From Cephalotus follicularis (lineage: Eukaryota > Streptophyta > Magnoliopsida > Oxalidales > Cephalotaceae), in the NCBI GenBank assembly GCA_001972305.1, contig BDDD01001680.1:160730-224729 (forward strand): 64,000 nt of DNA, read 5' to 3'. The notes under the pieces were generated by a model. The model searched no databases and was not told the origin of the DNA. It saw nothing but the letters and a program-made list of their open reading frames with translations. This document shows, piece by piece, positions 1 through 15,000 of this stretch (the stretch's first letter is position 1; every line of letters starts with the position of its first letter). Position numbers and translations under genes: made by a program.

Positions 1-3000
1 GTGACGAGCTTTATGCACCTCCAAGTGCTTATTTTTCTTTGAATGGTTTGACTGTTCAATCATCATTTCTTGGAGGTTAGTTTGTTTTGCAGTTGTCATA
101 TCCCTTTTCGCAGTAGTCCTGGCCTCTTGGGATGCTCCAGAAGCCAGAACTAATAAATTTTTGTTGTGCCCTGCAATTTTAGTAAGAAATGGAAATGTTT
201 ATGTCTGTTGAGTATCATAAAATTCCTTGTTCCTGTTTTTAGCTATGGTCCAAGTCATCAGTTTTTTCATTTACTACTATATTAGTTTCATTATTGAAAG
301 TTAACACTTGGAGAGAGTGGATTGTGACGTATTTTTTGGGAACGATACTCTTTGTGCTTACTTTAATGGTAAGGGAATGTTCTGCACTCCTACGTATGTA
401 GAACCTTCAGAATATTGTTGATGATTTAGCACCTTTTTACCGATGAATTTGGAGCTTTGAATGCTTGTGTATATTGTAATTCCTACCTTATGTAATCTCC
501 TGCTGATGTCCTGAAATGGACTCTTGGGGGTTCTTGCTACCCATAGCTAACTTAGTTTGCCCTGCTTGCTAGATGCCCGTTGATAACCATTTCCCCCTTT
601 TTTTGTAGGTGTCTTTGAGAAAGTAGGAATCGAACCACAAGTACAAAGAATTGGGAAATACAAAAGTGTTGGCGATCAACTAACACGCAAATCTATGTCT
701 GAAGAAAATTGTGAGATGCTGACTGCATTGCTTGATAGCATCTATGGAGATTGGCTGGATAAACTTTCTTCTGTAAACGGTACTTTGCCGCTAGGAGTTT
801 TTGCTTGATTATTAAGAATTAGAATAATTTAGGCTTATGGAAACTTCATACAGGAAAAAAAAGAGAGGATCTCGAGAAATTCATTAATGAAGGAGTATAC
901 AACGTGGAAAGGCTGAAGGAAGAGGGCTTGATAACAAATATACACTACGATGATGAGGTATAAAATATTTTTCCAGCTTCTCCAAGTTGGGACAAACATG
1001 AGAGGAAGATGATACATACCATGATAAAATCTGAGAATATCTAACATGTAAGGTGAAATTAGATCTTCTCAAGAGCTACGCATTTTTGCTTGGCGGCCCT
1101 CCTTGTTATCCTAACAATTATCTTTTATATTTTCAGTTATTTTCTTGTTCTTGATTCTTTTTTTCTTCGCTCTTTGATTTTAGCCATTAAGAGTTAGGTT
1201 TTTTTTTTTGTATAGTATTCGTTCGTATACCATAGTTCGCAGGGCGGGGGGATAAGAAAACTTGTAAGATTCTGCTTGTTCGAAGGAATGGAAACATTAA
1301 AAAAAATCTTAAGGCATCCTAAATAAATAGCCTAAACTATTGAGTCCAATTTATGAAGATGTATAAATTGTGTTCTCACCTTTGCTATCTGGGTATTTGT
1401 TAACTATGAGTACCTGTTTAATACTTTCTACTGAAGATTATTATAGTGATGGCCATCAGGCCCATTATGTGGATTGGTTTGTCTGTTTAAAACTTTGCAT
1501 CATTTTAATGTAGATTCAGATTTTATAGTTACATCAACAACCCTTGCAGGTTATCTCGATGTTGAAAGAGAGACTTGGAGTGGAAAAGGATAAAAATCTT
1601 CCTATGGTTGATTACAAGTAATATACGTGGATTATCTAAACTACTTTTTCAATTGCATCAACTTTCTTTCTTTTTTCTCTGTAATTTCCCCTGGTTGAAG
1701 TCTACATGTTTGGGCAGTTGATACGCAAAGTTCACTTTTTTTTTTACCTAAAAAATATATACATGGGCCACCAAAGAGTAATTCGGTTGCTGTAGCAGGA
1801 ACAAACATTATCTCTACACACTTTTTGCGAATTCGTTCAGTTTTTTTCATCACAAATTTATATTTTAACATAAGCTGATTTTTTTTAGATTCTCCTATCA
1901 TTTAACCACGACTTAGGATCTCATTGCAAGAGGTCTCATATCCCCTTATTGGCACCACAGAGTTGAATGTCTTTTTTCATGACATGTTGGTTATAAAAAA
2001 AAACATAACCTGATTTTAAATGCACAAATTTGAGAAAATTGAAATGAAGTTTGAGCATTTTTATGATCTCGCTTTCAACGTTGTCTATGAAAAATGACGT
2101 GTTCCATAACTGCGAGTAAAGCATACAAGCAATCCTCTAATGACTTATATTGATGAATTTGTAGATGTTCTAGAATGGCATCAATGATCTACGAACGCTT
2201 TATATAATTGACCATAGTGTTATGTCATTGAACCATAGTTATACCAGGAAACGCTTTTCGTTGTTTCAAAAGTTTCTTTGAGCATTAAACTCTATTAAAA
2301 TCCTGTGGGAGTTCTAAACTTTCTAAAGCTCACACATGCACGGTGTCACATGGATGTTTGTTAAATTCATTATACATGTTTCCTCTGTACTTAACCTTTT
2401 TAAGATGAAAAATGTGCATGTTAACATGTAATCCCCATTGTAACTGCAGGAAATACTCTCGAGTTAGGAGATGGACTCTTGGTTTAACAGGTGGAAAAGA
2501 CCAAATAGCTGTTATTAGAGCCTCTGGGAGCATTAGTCGTGTACGGAGTCCATTAAGTGTGCCTAGTTCGGGTATCATTGGGGAGCAATTCATTGAGAAG
2601 TTACGTAGTGTAAGAGGTAAACCAAGTTCGAGTCCCACTTCGATTATTCTAAATTTTCACTAAATCAATTTGTTTTTCAAGAAACTTGTTTCGTAATTTT
2701 CCAATAACACATTGCACTTCAATTGAGATGTGACATTACCATTCTATGAGACGGTCAGATACTAACGTATTGCATGAATCATATATGTTCATGGCATTCG
2801 TGTAGAATTTAGTTGAATGCTATACATTATTATTGTGTCCTGCGTTATGCATACTTGGTCCTCTTTTTTGTTTTATGAGCTACTTAATATATCAGTATTA
2901 TTAGTTGTTGTCAGTTACTTATATATCCTATTAGCTTTAGTATCAGAATAAATCGTGTGCTAGTCATATGAGTCACTTGGGTATATATATATAAAAAGAG

Positions 3001-6000
3001 AGAGAGAGAGCTTAGATGGATCCTCATTTTACTTTCTTAGCAGTAGGTTGTTGGGGTGGTAAGGGCAGACGGAGTGTAAGTCTTTAAAAATTATATCTAC
3101 TTGTAATTTATCTCCCTTTAATAACATAATCAATAAATGTAATCTCTATTAGTAATAAAATTAAGCATTCTTTTCTCTCTAATTAACATGGTATCAGAGC
3201 AACTGATTGGAAAGAAAAATACCTCAAAACCCTACCCACCAAATCTAGCTGCTGCCATGCACTCACTCCTAACCGTAACCCCTAGTCACCATCTATCACC
3301 ATCGCCATACCCTAATCGAACATCGTCGTACCATAATCGACCATCGTCGTCGCATCAAACCCTTGCTGCCACAGATATCCTTTCCTTCCGCAACTGATAA
3401 ATATCTCCAATATAATTTTGTAACTGGCTTCGTGCCTTCTTACATTAAAGAAAAGAATGTGTGGCTTGCTACAGATGTTGCGATTTCTACTATTCTATGG
3501 GGATCTATGGACAATACTGTGAGAAACCAGTTCATGGCATGTGACTCAGCTCGAGAGATTTGGGAGAAGTGTGCTTTGTTGTATTCTAGACAAAATAATA
3601 TTACTTGTGTATGTGTTACATGGAAGGAGTTATTTGAGTTGCGAATGGGAGATACTTACTTCATTGGTCGATTATTATTCCAAATTCACGACACTTTGGC
3701 AATGTCTTTGTTATATATAATTATTTATTTTAAGTTACAAGTTTGAGCCTAATATTAGGTTAAGCCCATATTACTGTGAAGGCCTAACACTAACATATAT
3801 AAACAGTGGAATTATCTCAATACAATGTAGAAGAGATTATTATCTGAAAACATGGTATCAAAGACACACCATAGTTAACAAACCCTGTCAGCCGGAAAAA
3901 AAAAAAAACTATTCACGCATTACTGTTCATCACGAATACTGTTCATGCGTAGTGTTCATCGCGAACACTGTTCAAGTGAACAGTACCCACAAATCTGAGA
4001 TTCTAAGTCATTTGTTTTTTGGTTCGGTTTAAGGTATTTCGTATTTGTTTGGTGAAAGAATAATTGCCTTAGATGTTGTGCAGTGATTTAATGTGATTTG
4101 TGTTCGTTTTGTGATCCGGTTGAGTAGTTTCATTATGTGTTGTGGTGTTTTTAATCTCAATTGGATCTATCTTGTGCATTTGTGGTGATTTGGTGGGTAT
4201 CTGATCTGTGTTCGTAGTTGTAATTTAGGTTAATTGTAGTTGTGTTATCTGAGTGATTAGTTATGTCTGGTTTAAGTTCGACTGGTATTACAACGGCCAC
4301 CTTACCGAGTAACTTTTCTGGCCTTCATGGTATGACCGGGTTACATACCTCTTTGATGAAGCTCGATGGAACAAATTACCCAACTTGGTCTCGTGCAGTG
4401 TCTACATACATTGAAGCCAATCGACAATTTAGTTGGCTTACATATGAACAACCGACTGATAATAAGGTTTTTGGTGAGTTGAAAGCAACAGATGCTGCTC
4501 TAAGAACTCTCTTGTGAGGGTGTATGGCTGAGTCTATCCGTCACCTGTTCATTACTTGTGATACTGCCAAAACTGTCTGGGACAAGTGTGCTTTACTCAA
4601 TTATGGCCACAACAATATGAGTCGGGTATGTGATACTTGGTTATCTCTGTTTGAAATTAGTGAAGGAGATTCTGGTATTGTTAATTATTATGCCAGGTTC
4701 TCATCTACCTATCAGCGTCTTCAGTCATATTTTTCTCCTCCTGTTACTATTGCTGAGATGCAGAAACGAGAGACTGGTTTAGTGACACTGTTATTTCTTC
4801 GTGGCCTTAATCCCATGAGGAATGCATTTAGATAGCAGCTTATTTTTGTGGGTTCTTTACCCACTATGGAGGAGGTATATTTACGCGTTAGTCGCTTTAC
4901 CCCTCAGACTTCATCTCTAAAAATAGTGATATGGTAGCACAGAGTGGTAGTGGTGGTCGTGGGAACTCTCGTGGTAGTTGGGGTGTTGATGGTCGTGGTC
5001 GTAATTGTGGCCGTGGAGGTGGTAGAGGTCCTCCTTGTGGAGGAGGACAAATGGGTGATTCTCTAGGTGGGTCCAAAACTGGACGATTTGTACTCACTGT
5101 CAACGTGCTGGACATATTGTAGATTATTGCTATGATCTTCATCCGGAGTTGCGGAGTTTGTATGCCTCACTTGATACTGATTGTCACTCGGCTCCTGATT
5201 TTTCATCTACTGAATCTATTGGACAAGGTATGATGACATTGACCTTAACTCATGCTGAGTATCATGAGATGGTCCGATCTCGACACGCTAGTGGTCCTTT
5301 TGGTTCTGTAGCTACTTTGGCACAGCATGGTCAGTCTGAGTCCACCTGTTTGTTATCTAGTACTTCTCAGCCTTGGGTTATTGATTCCAGTTGTACAAAC
5401 CACATGACAGGTGATAAAAATATTCTTTCTGATACAACCCCTAGCCCATTCGCCACTGTCACCTTGGCTGATGGTTCCAAGTCCAAAGTGGCTAGTACAG
5501 GTTATGCCATCTTGAGTCCTCCTCTTGCCTTATCCTCCTTTTATCATGTTTCAAGCTTTCCTTACAGTTTGTTGTCTATTAGTCGTCTTACTCGTGATCT
5601 TGATTGTATTGTTTGGTTTTCTGCCACTTTTTGTGTTTTCCAAGATCGGAAGACTGGACGCCGGATCGGTGGTGGGCTTGAGTCTGGTGGACTTTATTTT
5701 TTGGATCATGATATTGTGGCTGCTGTTGCTACTGTTCACAAGACAGATGATGCCTACAAACTGCATTGTTGTCTTGGTCATCCATCAGCAGATGTATTTC
5801 GTCAGTTTACTTCTTTATCGTTGTCGAGTCTTCTGTTTAATTGTGACACATGACAGTTAGGTAAACATCATCGTGTGTCTTTCCCTCATCGGGATGTGAG
5901 GCGTGTTTCTCAACCATTTGAGTTAGTCCACTCAGATATTTGGGGTCCTTGTTATGAGTCTTCTTTTGGTGTTAAGTACTTTATTACTTTTATTAACGAC

Positions 6001-9000
6001 TATAGTCGTACAACTTGGTTAAATTTAATAAAAGATTGTACTGAAGTTTTTCAATCTTTCTGTACCTTTTATGCTGAATTTCTTAATAAATATGGTGTAT
6101 ATATTAAATGTCTGCGTACTGATAATGCACGTGAATATTTCTCTACTTCTCAGTTTATCCCTTTTCTCGAGTCCCGTGGCATACTTCACCAGAGTTCTTG
6201 CGTTTATACTCAACAAAATGGGGTAGCTGAACGTAAGAATCGTCATTTATTGGATGTTGCCTATTGTTTGCTTCTTCACACAAATATGCCTAAATCCTTT
6301 TGGGAATATGTACTTCTGACCTCCCGTTACATTATAAATCATCTTCCATAATCTATATTGAATGGAGCTATTCCATATACTATTCGTCACCCGGATCGAC
6401 CTCTTTGGTCTATTCGACCTCGGGTATTTGGGTGTGTTTGTTTTGTTCATTTATTGACGCCTGGTGTTGACAAATTATTTCCTAGAGCTGAAAAATGTAT
6501 TTTTGTGGGTTATTCAAAAACTCAAAAGGGATATGTTTGCTATAGTCCAAATCGAAGACGTGTAACTGTATCTGCTGATGTGACATTTTTTAAGGATCAA
6601 CCGTATTATAACACAGATCCACAGCCAGAATCTTCTACTTTGGAGCTTCCTCTATCTATTGTTCCTCAGTCAGAACCAAAACCTTTACAGGTATATACTC
6701 GTACACACCAAACTGTTACACAATCAATTGATCCTCCGCAGCAGTATGACCCACCACCACTAGCGCCTGTCTCTGATCCACCTAATTCTGAGTCTCCCAT
6801 TATTGATCCACCCGAGTCTGGGTCACCCATTGCTGATCTACCTGTGTCTGAGTCGCCCGTTGCTCATCGTTCACGTTTTAAAAAAGGAACCCGGTATCCT
6901 TCATCACACTTTGTGTCTTACGCTAACCTCTCACCTGATATGTCTGCTTTTGTATCATCTGTTTCTTCTGTGTCTGTGCCTAGTAGTGTGCAAGAAGCTT
7001 TGGCTCATCCAGGTTGGACCCGTGCAATGGAGGATGAAATGACTGTATTACGTGCTAATAACACTTGGGATCTTGTATCTTTACCACATGGTAAGCAATT
7101 TGTTGGGTGTCGTTGGGTCTTTGTGGTTAAATATCATCTCGATGGTACAATAGAAAGGTTGAAGGCTTGTCTAGTGGCCAAAGGATATATTCAAACCTAT
7201 GGCGTTTATTATGATGAGACGTTCTCTCCAGTGGCCAAGATTCCTTCAATTCGTATTCTTGTATCCTTGGCAGCTCGTTTTCATTGGCATATACATCAGT
7301 TGGATGTGAAGAATGCCTTCCTTCATGGTGATCTTCATGAAGAAGTATATATGGAGCAACTGATAGAAACGGACAAACCGTTCCCAGAGCCAAAAACGGA
7401 CTTTGGTATAACGGGTGTAGAACAAAAAATTAATAACATATAAAGCATAATCATGGCAACGGAAAAACACCCTAAACAAACAATACCAGTCCTTAATGGC
7501 ATGAACACATGCCACAAGGATCACCTCATCATCACAATAGTTGAATGTGGTGACTCACAAGCATGGCAAAAAACATGTCAACAGGAGAAATCAGGAGACT
7601 ATACCAGCGGGTGTAGGCTCCTTCAATCTCTGCCGCTACAAGCTTAAGAAGACCACCTTAATGATGCTCCTCCGTTGTACTCCAAGTCGTTATGCTTCTG
7701 CTCCAAGCAAGAACAGCTACTGCCCAGCAAGGATGAAGCAAACACACAAAGCTTAGACTCTCTCTCTCAAAGCTTAGGAAGAGTAAATTGAGATTGACAA
7801 GTGAAGTCAAAATCAATCCACCCTAGATAAGCACTTTGCTTGGTGTATTAGTAAGGGAACATATAGAATCTGCAGAGAGGTCACTCACAATTTTCAGCAA
7901 TTAAAATCCAAACATTTTTTAACCCGTTTCTACAGATAAAGCTTCTCACCAGCCACCTATCTCTCTCTCCCACTCTCCCATTTACTAGGGATCATGGTGC
8001 CAACTCCCCGGGGGTTTAAAGCCATGATCCCCACATGTACATATCATGTATGGACGTGAGAAACCAGCAGGAGATGAGAGAGAGAACGTGCCCACGATGT
8101 TTGATCATGCACAGGTGGCACAACTCGCACAAACCTTCGACGCTCTCAACAAAAACGTCGACACTTACATAACATGACACTAAACGTCGACGTCTTTCTA
8201 AAAGACATCGACGCCTATACAAGCGTTAAGCGTCGATGCTTCCCAGAAGGTGTCAACGCTTTGTCCAAAGTAATGCGCCGACGCTTTCCCAGAAGGCGTT
8301 GATACTTTGACTGGCAGGTGAAGCAAATTGAGTCTAACCCATGAACCATTCAAATATTGATTAAGTAAGATCAAACAAATATGTTTTCATAAAATATAAA
8401 ATCCACTTAACCAATATTTAATAAAATATCACCAAGACTTAATATGTCTAACATATTAAAGAACTAAACATTATTGGGCAGGGACCCTTTAAAATCTTGG
8501 TTAGAAACGGTGACGCACATAAATTACCGAAATACCCTTGGGTTCGGTTTAGCCATTCGAAATGGTCCTAGACCATTTTAAATTCTCTCGGAATAATATC
8601 TAATATTATCCAGATGGAAAAATTAATCTATGAAAAAATTAATCTAATTAATTTTCCCATAATTTATTACGCACCACCGTAATGCAAGAATTTCTAAGTC
8701 GTCGGTTCACGTGTACTATAATTTCTTGTCATACTTGGCCCCGATTGAGGTCTAGGGTAAGGATACATGTCAACCCTAGATAAAACCTCAATATCTAAAA
8801 TATCTGATTATTACTAGGAACTTTGGCAGATTCTCCAGAAATCTAATTTCCAATCTACCTCAACCTTGGCCAAGGATTTCATTAATCCAAAGTACAATCA
8901 GACCATAATAGGATCAATCACCTTCGCTCAGGTGTGACAATCCCTTATTGTGCACTCGCTTATATTCGTATAGATTCGATCATACCCAAAGACCACCCGA

Positions 9001-12000
9001 TTGCTAGTCCTGTGCAAGAACTGGGTAAGGTGGAGATCAAAGCATAATTGTCTCAATACAATATAAAGCAGTCGTTCAGGTCTAAGGATCAGACGAGTTT
9101 GAGCACTCGCTAAGTGACTAACACTTATACACAACTGCAACAAGTAGGAGTCACTACTGACATGAGAATAGCGATTATCCAAACAGTGTCTCCTACGCGG
9201 GTCCAGTTCAGTGTACACGCTCCCAGCGCGCATCCCGTATTTGCCCTAGTGTCCAACACAGATGGTGGTGAGAGAATATATCCTCCAATTCCATGAGCAG
9301 GCAACATACGTGCAAGTCTATCTGGTTCACTAATGCCCACAAAGTGAACCTATGACTTGGAACTAATTCGATATAAGGAATAAGGTAACCAATCTCACAG
9401 CCTCCTTGCTAGGCATCCAACCTTATGTCAGGGCATCACAAGCGTAAGCAAGTAAATAATAGACTACTTCAATTAAGTGATGAAACACAAGTGATATTGC
9501 GATAACAAATTAGCAGATATCATATATAAAGAGAAAAAGATTGTTTATATACAATGATAGATATAAGACGACATCCCATCCAATGGCTTGTCGGGTCACT
9601 ACATCTAACAATCTCCCACTTGACTTTCAAGCCATGAACTCCAATAGCCTAGACCCATCGTCCCACGATGATGCTCCAAAGCCTTGGTGCCCATTGCCTT
9701 GGTTAGTGGATCTGTTGTGTTCTCCTCTGAGGAGACCCTTTCAAACTGAATATCTCCCCTACCAATAATCTCCTGGATCAAATGATAGCGCCGCTCGATG
9801 TGTTTGGATCGCTGGTGAGACCGAGGTTCCTTGGCTTGTGCTACATCCCCGTTATTGTCACAGTATATTACAATTGGACTACTAATGGAAGGAACAACTC
9901 CTAGTTCAGTAATGAACTTGCGTATCCATACACCCTCTTTGGCGGCGTCTAAGGCTGCTATGTACTCGGCTTCTGTGGTAGAATATGCAATAGTCCGTTG
10001 CTTTGAACTGCCCCAGCTCACAGCTCCACCATTAATTTCAAAGACGTACCCAGAGACAGATTTGTGATCATCTAGATCACTATCAAAACTGGAGTCTGTG
10101 AAGCCCTCCAATTTCAGCTCACTATCCTTTCCATAGATCAAGAACATATCTTGAGTCCTCCTAAGGTACTTCAGGATTCCCTTGACCACCTCCCAGTGCT
10201 TCTCACCGGGATCAGACTGAAATTGACTTGCCATACCCAGGGCAAGTGCGACATCAAGCCTAATTCATAACATGGCATACATGATCAACCCTACTGCCGA
10301 AGCATAAGGTATCCGACTCATGCGTGCTGTCTCTTCAAATGTCTAAGGAGACATCTTTCGAGAAAGATGAATTTCTTCGCCTATTGGCAATAGGCCTCTC
10401 TTGGAATTCTCCATGCTAAACCTTTTCAGCACCGCTGATGTACTGGCTTTGGGAAAGCCCAAGCAACCTATTAGATCTATCGCTGAAGATCCTAATACTC
10501 AGTATATAGGTGGCTTCTCCCAAATCATTAATGGAAAAATTCTTAGTTAGCCATATCTTTGCAGACTGCAGCATCCTTACATCATTCCCAATGAGTAGGA
10601 TGTCATCTACATATAGCACTAAGAAAATGATACGAGGTCCTTCTTGCTTTCGATAAACACAGGGCTCATCTACATTTTTGATGAAGTCAAAAGCTTTGAC
10701 TGCTTCGTCAAAACGTAGATTTCAGCTACGAGATGCTTGCTTTAGTCCATAGATGGACCGTTCGAGCTTGCGCACCATGTGCGGATGCTCGGCGGATGTA
10801 AACCCCTCGGGTTGGGACATAAATGTCCTCTTCAAGACCCCCATTTAATAATGCCGTTTTGACATCCATTTGTCATATATCATAATCATAATGAGCGGTA
10901 ATAGCAAGCAAAATCCTAATGGATTTACGCATGGCGACAGGTGAGAAAGTCTCAATATAGTCGACTCCATGTTGTTGCCTATACCCTTTTGCCACTAATC
11001 GAGCTTTATAAGTCTCGATTTTCCCATCTGCATTCATCTTCTTCTTGAAGATCCATTTGCAGCCAATATGCACAATGCCTTTGGGTGCTTCAACCAAATT
11101 CCAAACTTGGTTGGAGTACATGGAATCCATTTCGGATTTCATGGCTCCTAGCCATGCTTCAGATTCAGTGCCCTGCACTGCCTCCTGATAGCTGGTAGGT
11201 TCGTCATCTTCAATGACGTTGATCTTATCAGTATCATCAATGAGAAAACCATACCTCTCAGGTGCTAATGGGATTCTGCCTAATCTCCTCAAAGAAGCTC
11301 TGCCTAACTGAGAACCATTCTCAGCTTGATATCCAATCTCAGCTGTGTTTGTTGAAGGTCCAACCTCCAACTCCTCCATCTCCTGTGTGGTTTCTACCTG
11401 TGGTAACTCCTTGAGTTTCACTTTACTCCCACTGTTTCCTTCAAGAAAGTATTCCTTCTCTAGGAACACAGCATTTCGCGAAACAAATATTCTTTGTTCG
11501 CTAGGGTGGTATAAATAGTATCTTTTAGTTTCTTTTGAATACCTCACAAACCTGCAACGGTCCGATCGCGCTTCCAGCTTATCTGCGTCAAGACTCTTGA
11601 CATAAACCGGACAGCCCCAAACCTCTAAATGGTTCAGGCTGGGTTTTCTCTCTGACCATACCTGGTATGGAGTAGAAGGTGCAGATTTTGAAGGAATCTG
11701 ATTCAAGATATATGCAGTTGTATCTAGGGCATAACCCCAGAGATAGGTAGGAATGTCAGTAAAAGACATCATCGATCGAACCATGTCCAACAAGGTCTGA
11801 TTCCTCCTTTCGGACACACCATTATGTTGTGGTGTTCCAGGAGGTGTCCACTGAGATAGAATTCCGTTATCTCTAAGATAACCTAGGAATTCAGCTGACA
11901 GGTATTCACCACCTCGGTCCGACCGAAGTATTTTAATTGATTTACCTGTCTGTTTTTCTACTTCAAGTCTGAACTCCTTAAATTTCTCAAAAGATTCTGA

Positions 12001-15000
12001 CTTGTGTTTCATCATATACACATAACCATACCTAGATAAATAATCAGTAAAGGTTATGAAGTAGATGTAACCTCCTCGTGCACTGACTGACATGGGACCA
12101 CATACGTCAGTATGGACTAAGCCCAGTAAGTCCATAGCCCTTTCTCCTTGACCAGAGAATGGAGATTTGGTCATCTTTTCCAATAAACAGGATTCACAAG
12201 TTGGATATGACTCTAAGTTCTGGATATCAAGAAGATCATCCTTAACCAACTGTGATAGTCTAGCGTCACTAAGATGACAAAGTCTACAATGCCAAGTAAA
12301 AGTTTTATTTAGCTTAGTTTCTCTTTGTCTTTTCCTATTATTATTTTGCTCAATGGACAAGATATTTGATTGTAAAGTATTTAAGACATATAATCCATTG
12401 TCGATAACACCATTATCAACACAAACATTGTCTGAATATATAAAACATCCAATGTCTCAGAATCTAAGCTCCAAGCCCAATAAACACAAGTGAGAAACAC
12501 TTACAATATTTCGAACAATTTTCATAACATAATAACAAGGATCCAATGTCAAAATAAAATTATTACACAAACAAATATCATAAACACCAACATCTTGAGC
12601 AATGATTCTAGATCCATCGCCAAGCCTCAAGTCCAGTTCTCCTGCTCCAAGCTTTCTAACTTTTCTTAGTCCTTGCAATGAAATGCAAAGATTAGTTCCA
12701 CATCTAGTATCTAATACTCATGAACTACTATTCAAAGCTAGATTAAGTTCAATCATGAATATACCTGATGTACTCGCACCATGCGGGTTATCAGCAGAGA
12801 CTCCAACAACAGCAACACGACAATCCTTTTTCCAGTGCCCGGTCCTACCGCACTGGAAACAAGCACCTTCTGCAACTAACTTCTTCATTCGATCTTTGGC
12901 AACATTTCCATTAGCTCCAAGCTTACCCTTTTTCTTCTGTTTCTTCTTACCCTTGCCTTTTGTGTTGACAGGCATGTGCACGCCCTTCCGTTTAGAGGAA
13001 GACGAGGCATTGCCCTTTCCTTGGGTAGACCTAGAAGAAGAAGGAAGAAGCAGGGACTGGGTCTTTGACTTCCTAGAGTCAAAATCGGCCTCAGCCGTCC
13101 TGAGCATGGCCATCAGCTCAGATAGAGTCACCTCTATCTTGTTCATGTGAAAATTCACCAAGAAATGTGAGAACGACCTAGGAAGGGACGTCAAAATAAG
13201 ATCCACATACAGATCATGGTCCATGACAAACCGTAATTGAGCCAGTTGCTCAATCATGTCTATCATCTTCAATCCATGCTCATGGACTGAAGCTCCCTCT
13301 TGCATCTGCGCCTTGAAGAGTTTGCGTAAGAGATTGAACCTTTGAGTCCTAGACTCAGCCCCATACATCTCCTGAAGGTGGAGTAGTATAGCAGATAAGG
13401 TCTCAATCTTCTCATTTTGACGCTGAAGCTCAGGTGTCATCCCAAGGAGGGCAAGACATCTAGCCTGCTCGTCATCCTCTAGCCACTTGGCTAGTCGCTC
13501 ACTCTCTTCGAGCGTGGGATCTTCACCAAGTGAAGGAGGCCCCCAGTCATCACATAAGCCATTTTATTGGTCGTAAGGACGATTTTGAGGTTTCGATGCC
13601 AATCGTTGAAGTTGGGCACTTCAAGTTTGTTTGTTTCAAGTATACGGGACTTTGCATTTGATAAAGTCATTCTAGCAACCTAGATAAGGAAATATAAACA
13701 TGAGTTAGCATTTATTCCAATTTTAATATATGACAACCATAACACTTGGTCTTTAGTGCTTATGGTTCCTCCCACTATTCTAATCCTATCTCATACCCCC
13801 ATATGGAAGTCGAGAAGTCCAACTTCCTAGTGGGGATTGGAATCCATCGCAATCATATTATGGTCTCAGCTAGGGCATGACAAACCATAATATATCCAAT
13901 GGGTTGGTTATCTTGCCAATTTGTATCTAATACAAGATCCAATCATAAAATTCGGCCTTAGATTCAAATGGTCTCAGCTAGGGCATGACAAACCATCAGA
14001 ATCTCGATAAGTCAAACATCCACAATTTTCATTGGAATGCATTAGTTTTAACACCCACACGTAGGCGTGTCCAAGTGCTAAAACATAGCCACCCTTTGCG
14101 GTGCCCAACATCGACGTTGACATAGTATCCCAAAGTTATCTGCCTCAGCTAGGGCATGACAAACCAACAACTTAGGAACACTACTCAACGAAAATTGTGG
14201 AAGGCCACGGGGAACCACTCCATGGGTTCCTACGTTCAGACTTATTATTAAGTTTGAGGGAATTTGCGGTCTCACGTTTTAATTACCGAGTCATTAATTA
14301 ATTCATTGGTTGTATTAGCCAATTCCAATTAATTACGACTTAGCATGCATGACGTGTATCTTATGCACCTTGGACATATTTCTAAAATATATCAATGGAT
14401 TGGCAATATAAGTAGTGACTTGAGCCCAAAGTCACTACTAGGTCTTCCTAGGTGTAAAAAATAAATTTATATATTACAACAATAACCATGCATACATGGC
14501 CTTCAAAAATCTTGTACTCCATTTCTCCTCTCCTCCATCACTCCTTGCATCTTCATTTACAAAGGTGTACTTTACATTTTGAAAATAAAATTACATTTAA
14601 AATTACAAGGAGAAATTACATAAGAAGGAAAAATAAGTAAATGGTGCACGCAGGCACCTTATTACAGACCATTAAAGATAATAAATAAATAAACCCATCC
14701 ACATAAGAAAAACCATAAACTAGGTCAATGTCTTTTCTAGGCCATCCATTGTGCATCAGACTTAAAATTATATCCAATATAATTTAACACAAAATAACAA
14801 ATGCCATAAATAATAACCAATAACAAAATTTAATTTGAGGATCATTAATATTGGTTAAACTCCCACTAAATCAATCAATGATTTTGATTTTCTAAGTGCT
14901 ATAATGCAATAATCCAATTTTTGTAAAAACAGATTTTTTTTTATATAAATTAGACTAAAGCAAGCGTCGACCCTTATGTCTATGGCGCAAAAACGTAATA

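Noticed and set aside
2412-2663. Stand-alone plus-strand frame
   Set aside because: It is SPPA exon 5 (2450-2616) extended into both introns.
7127-7524. Minus-strand open frames over the B/C junction
   Set aside because: They cross an insertion border and overlap the plus-strand Copia RT and the LTR; no family resemblance.
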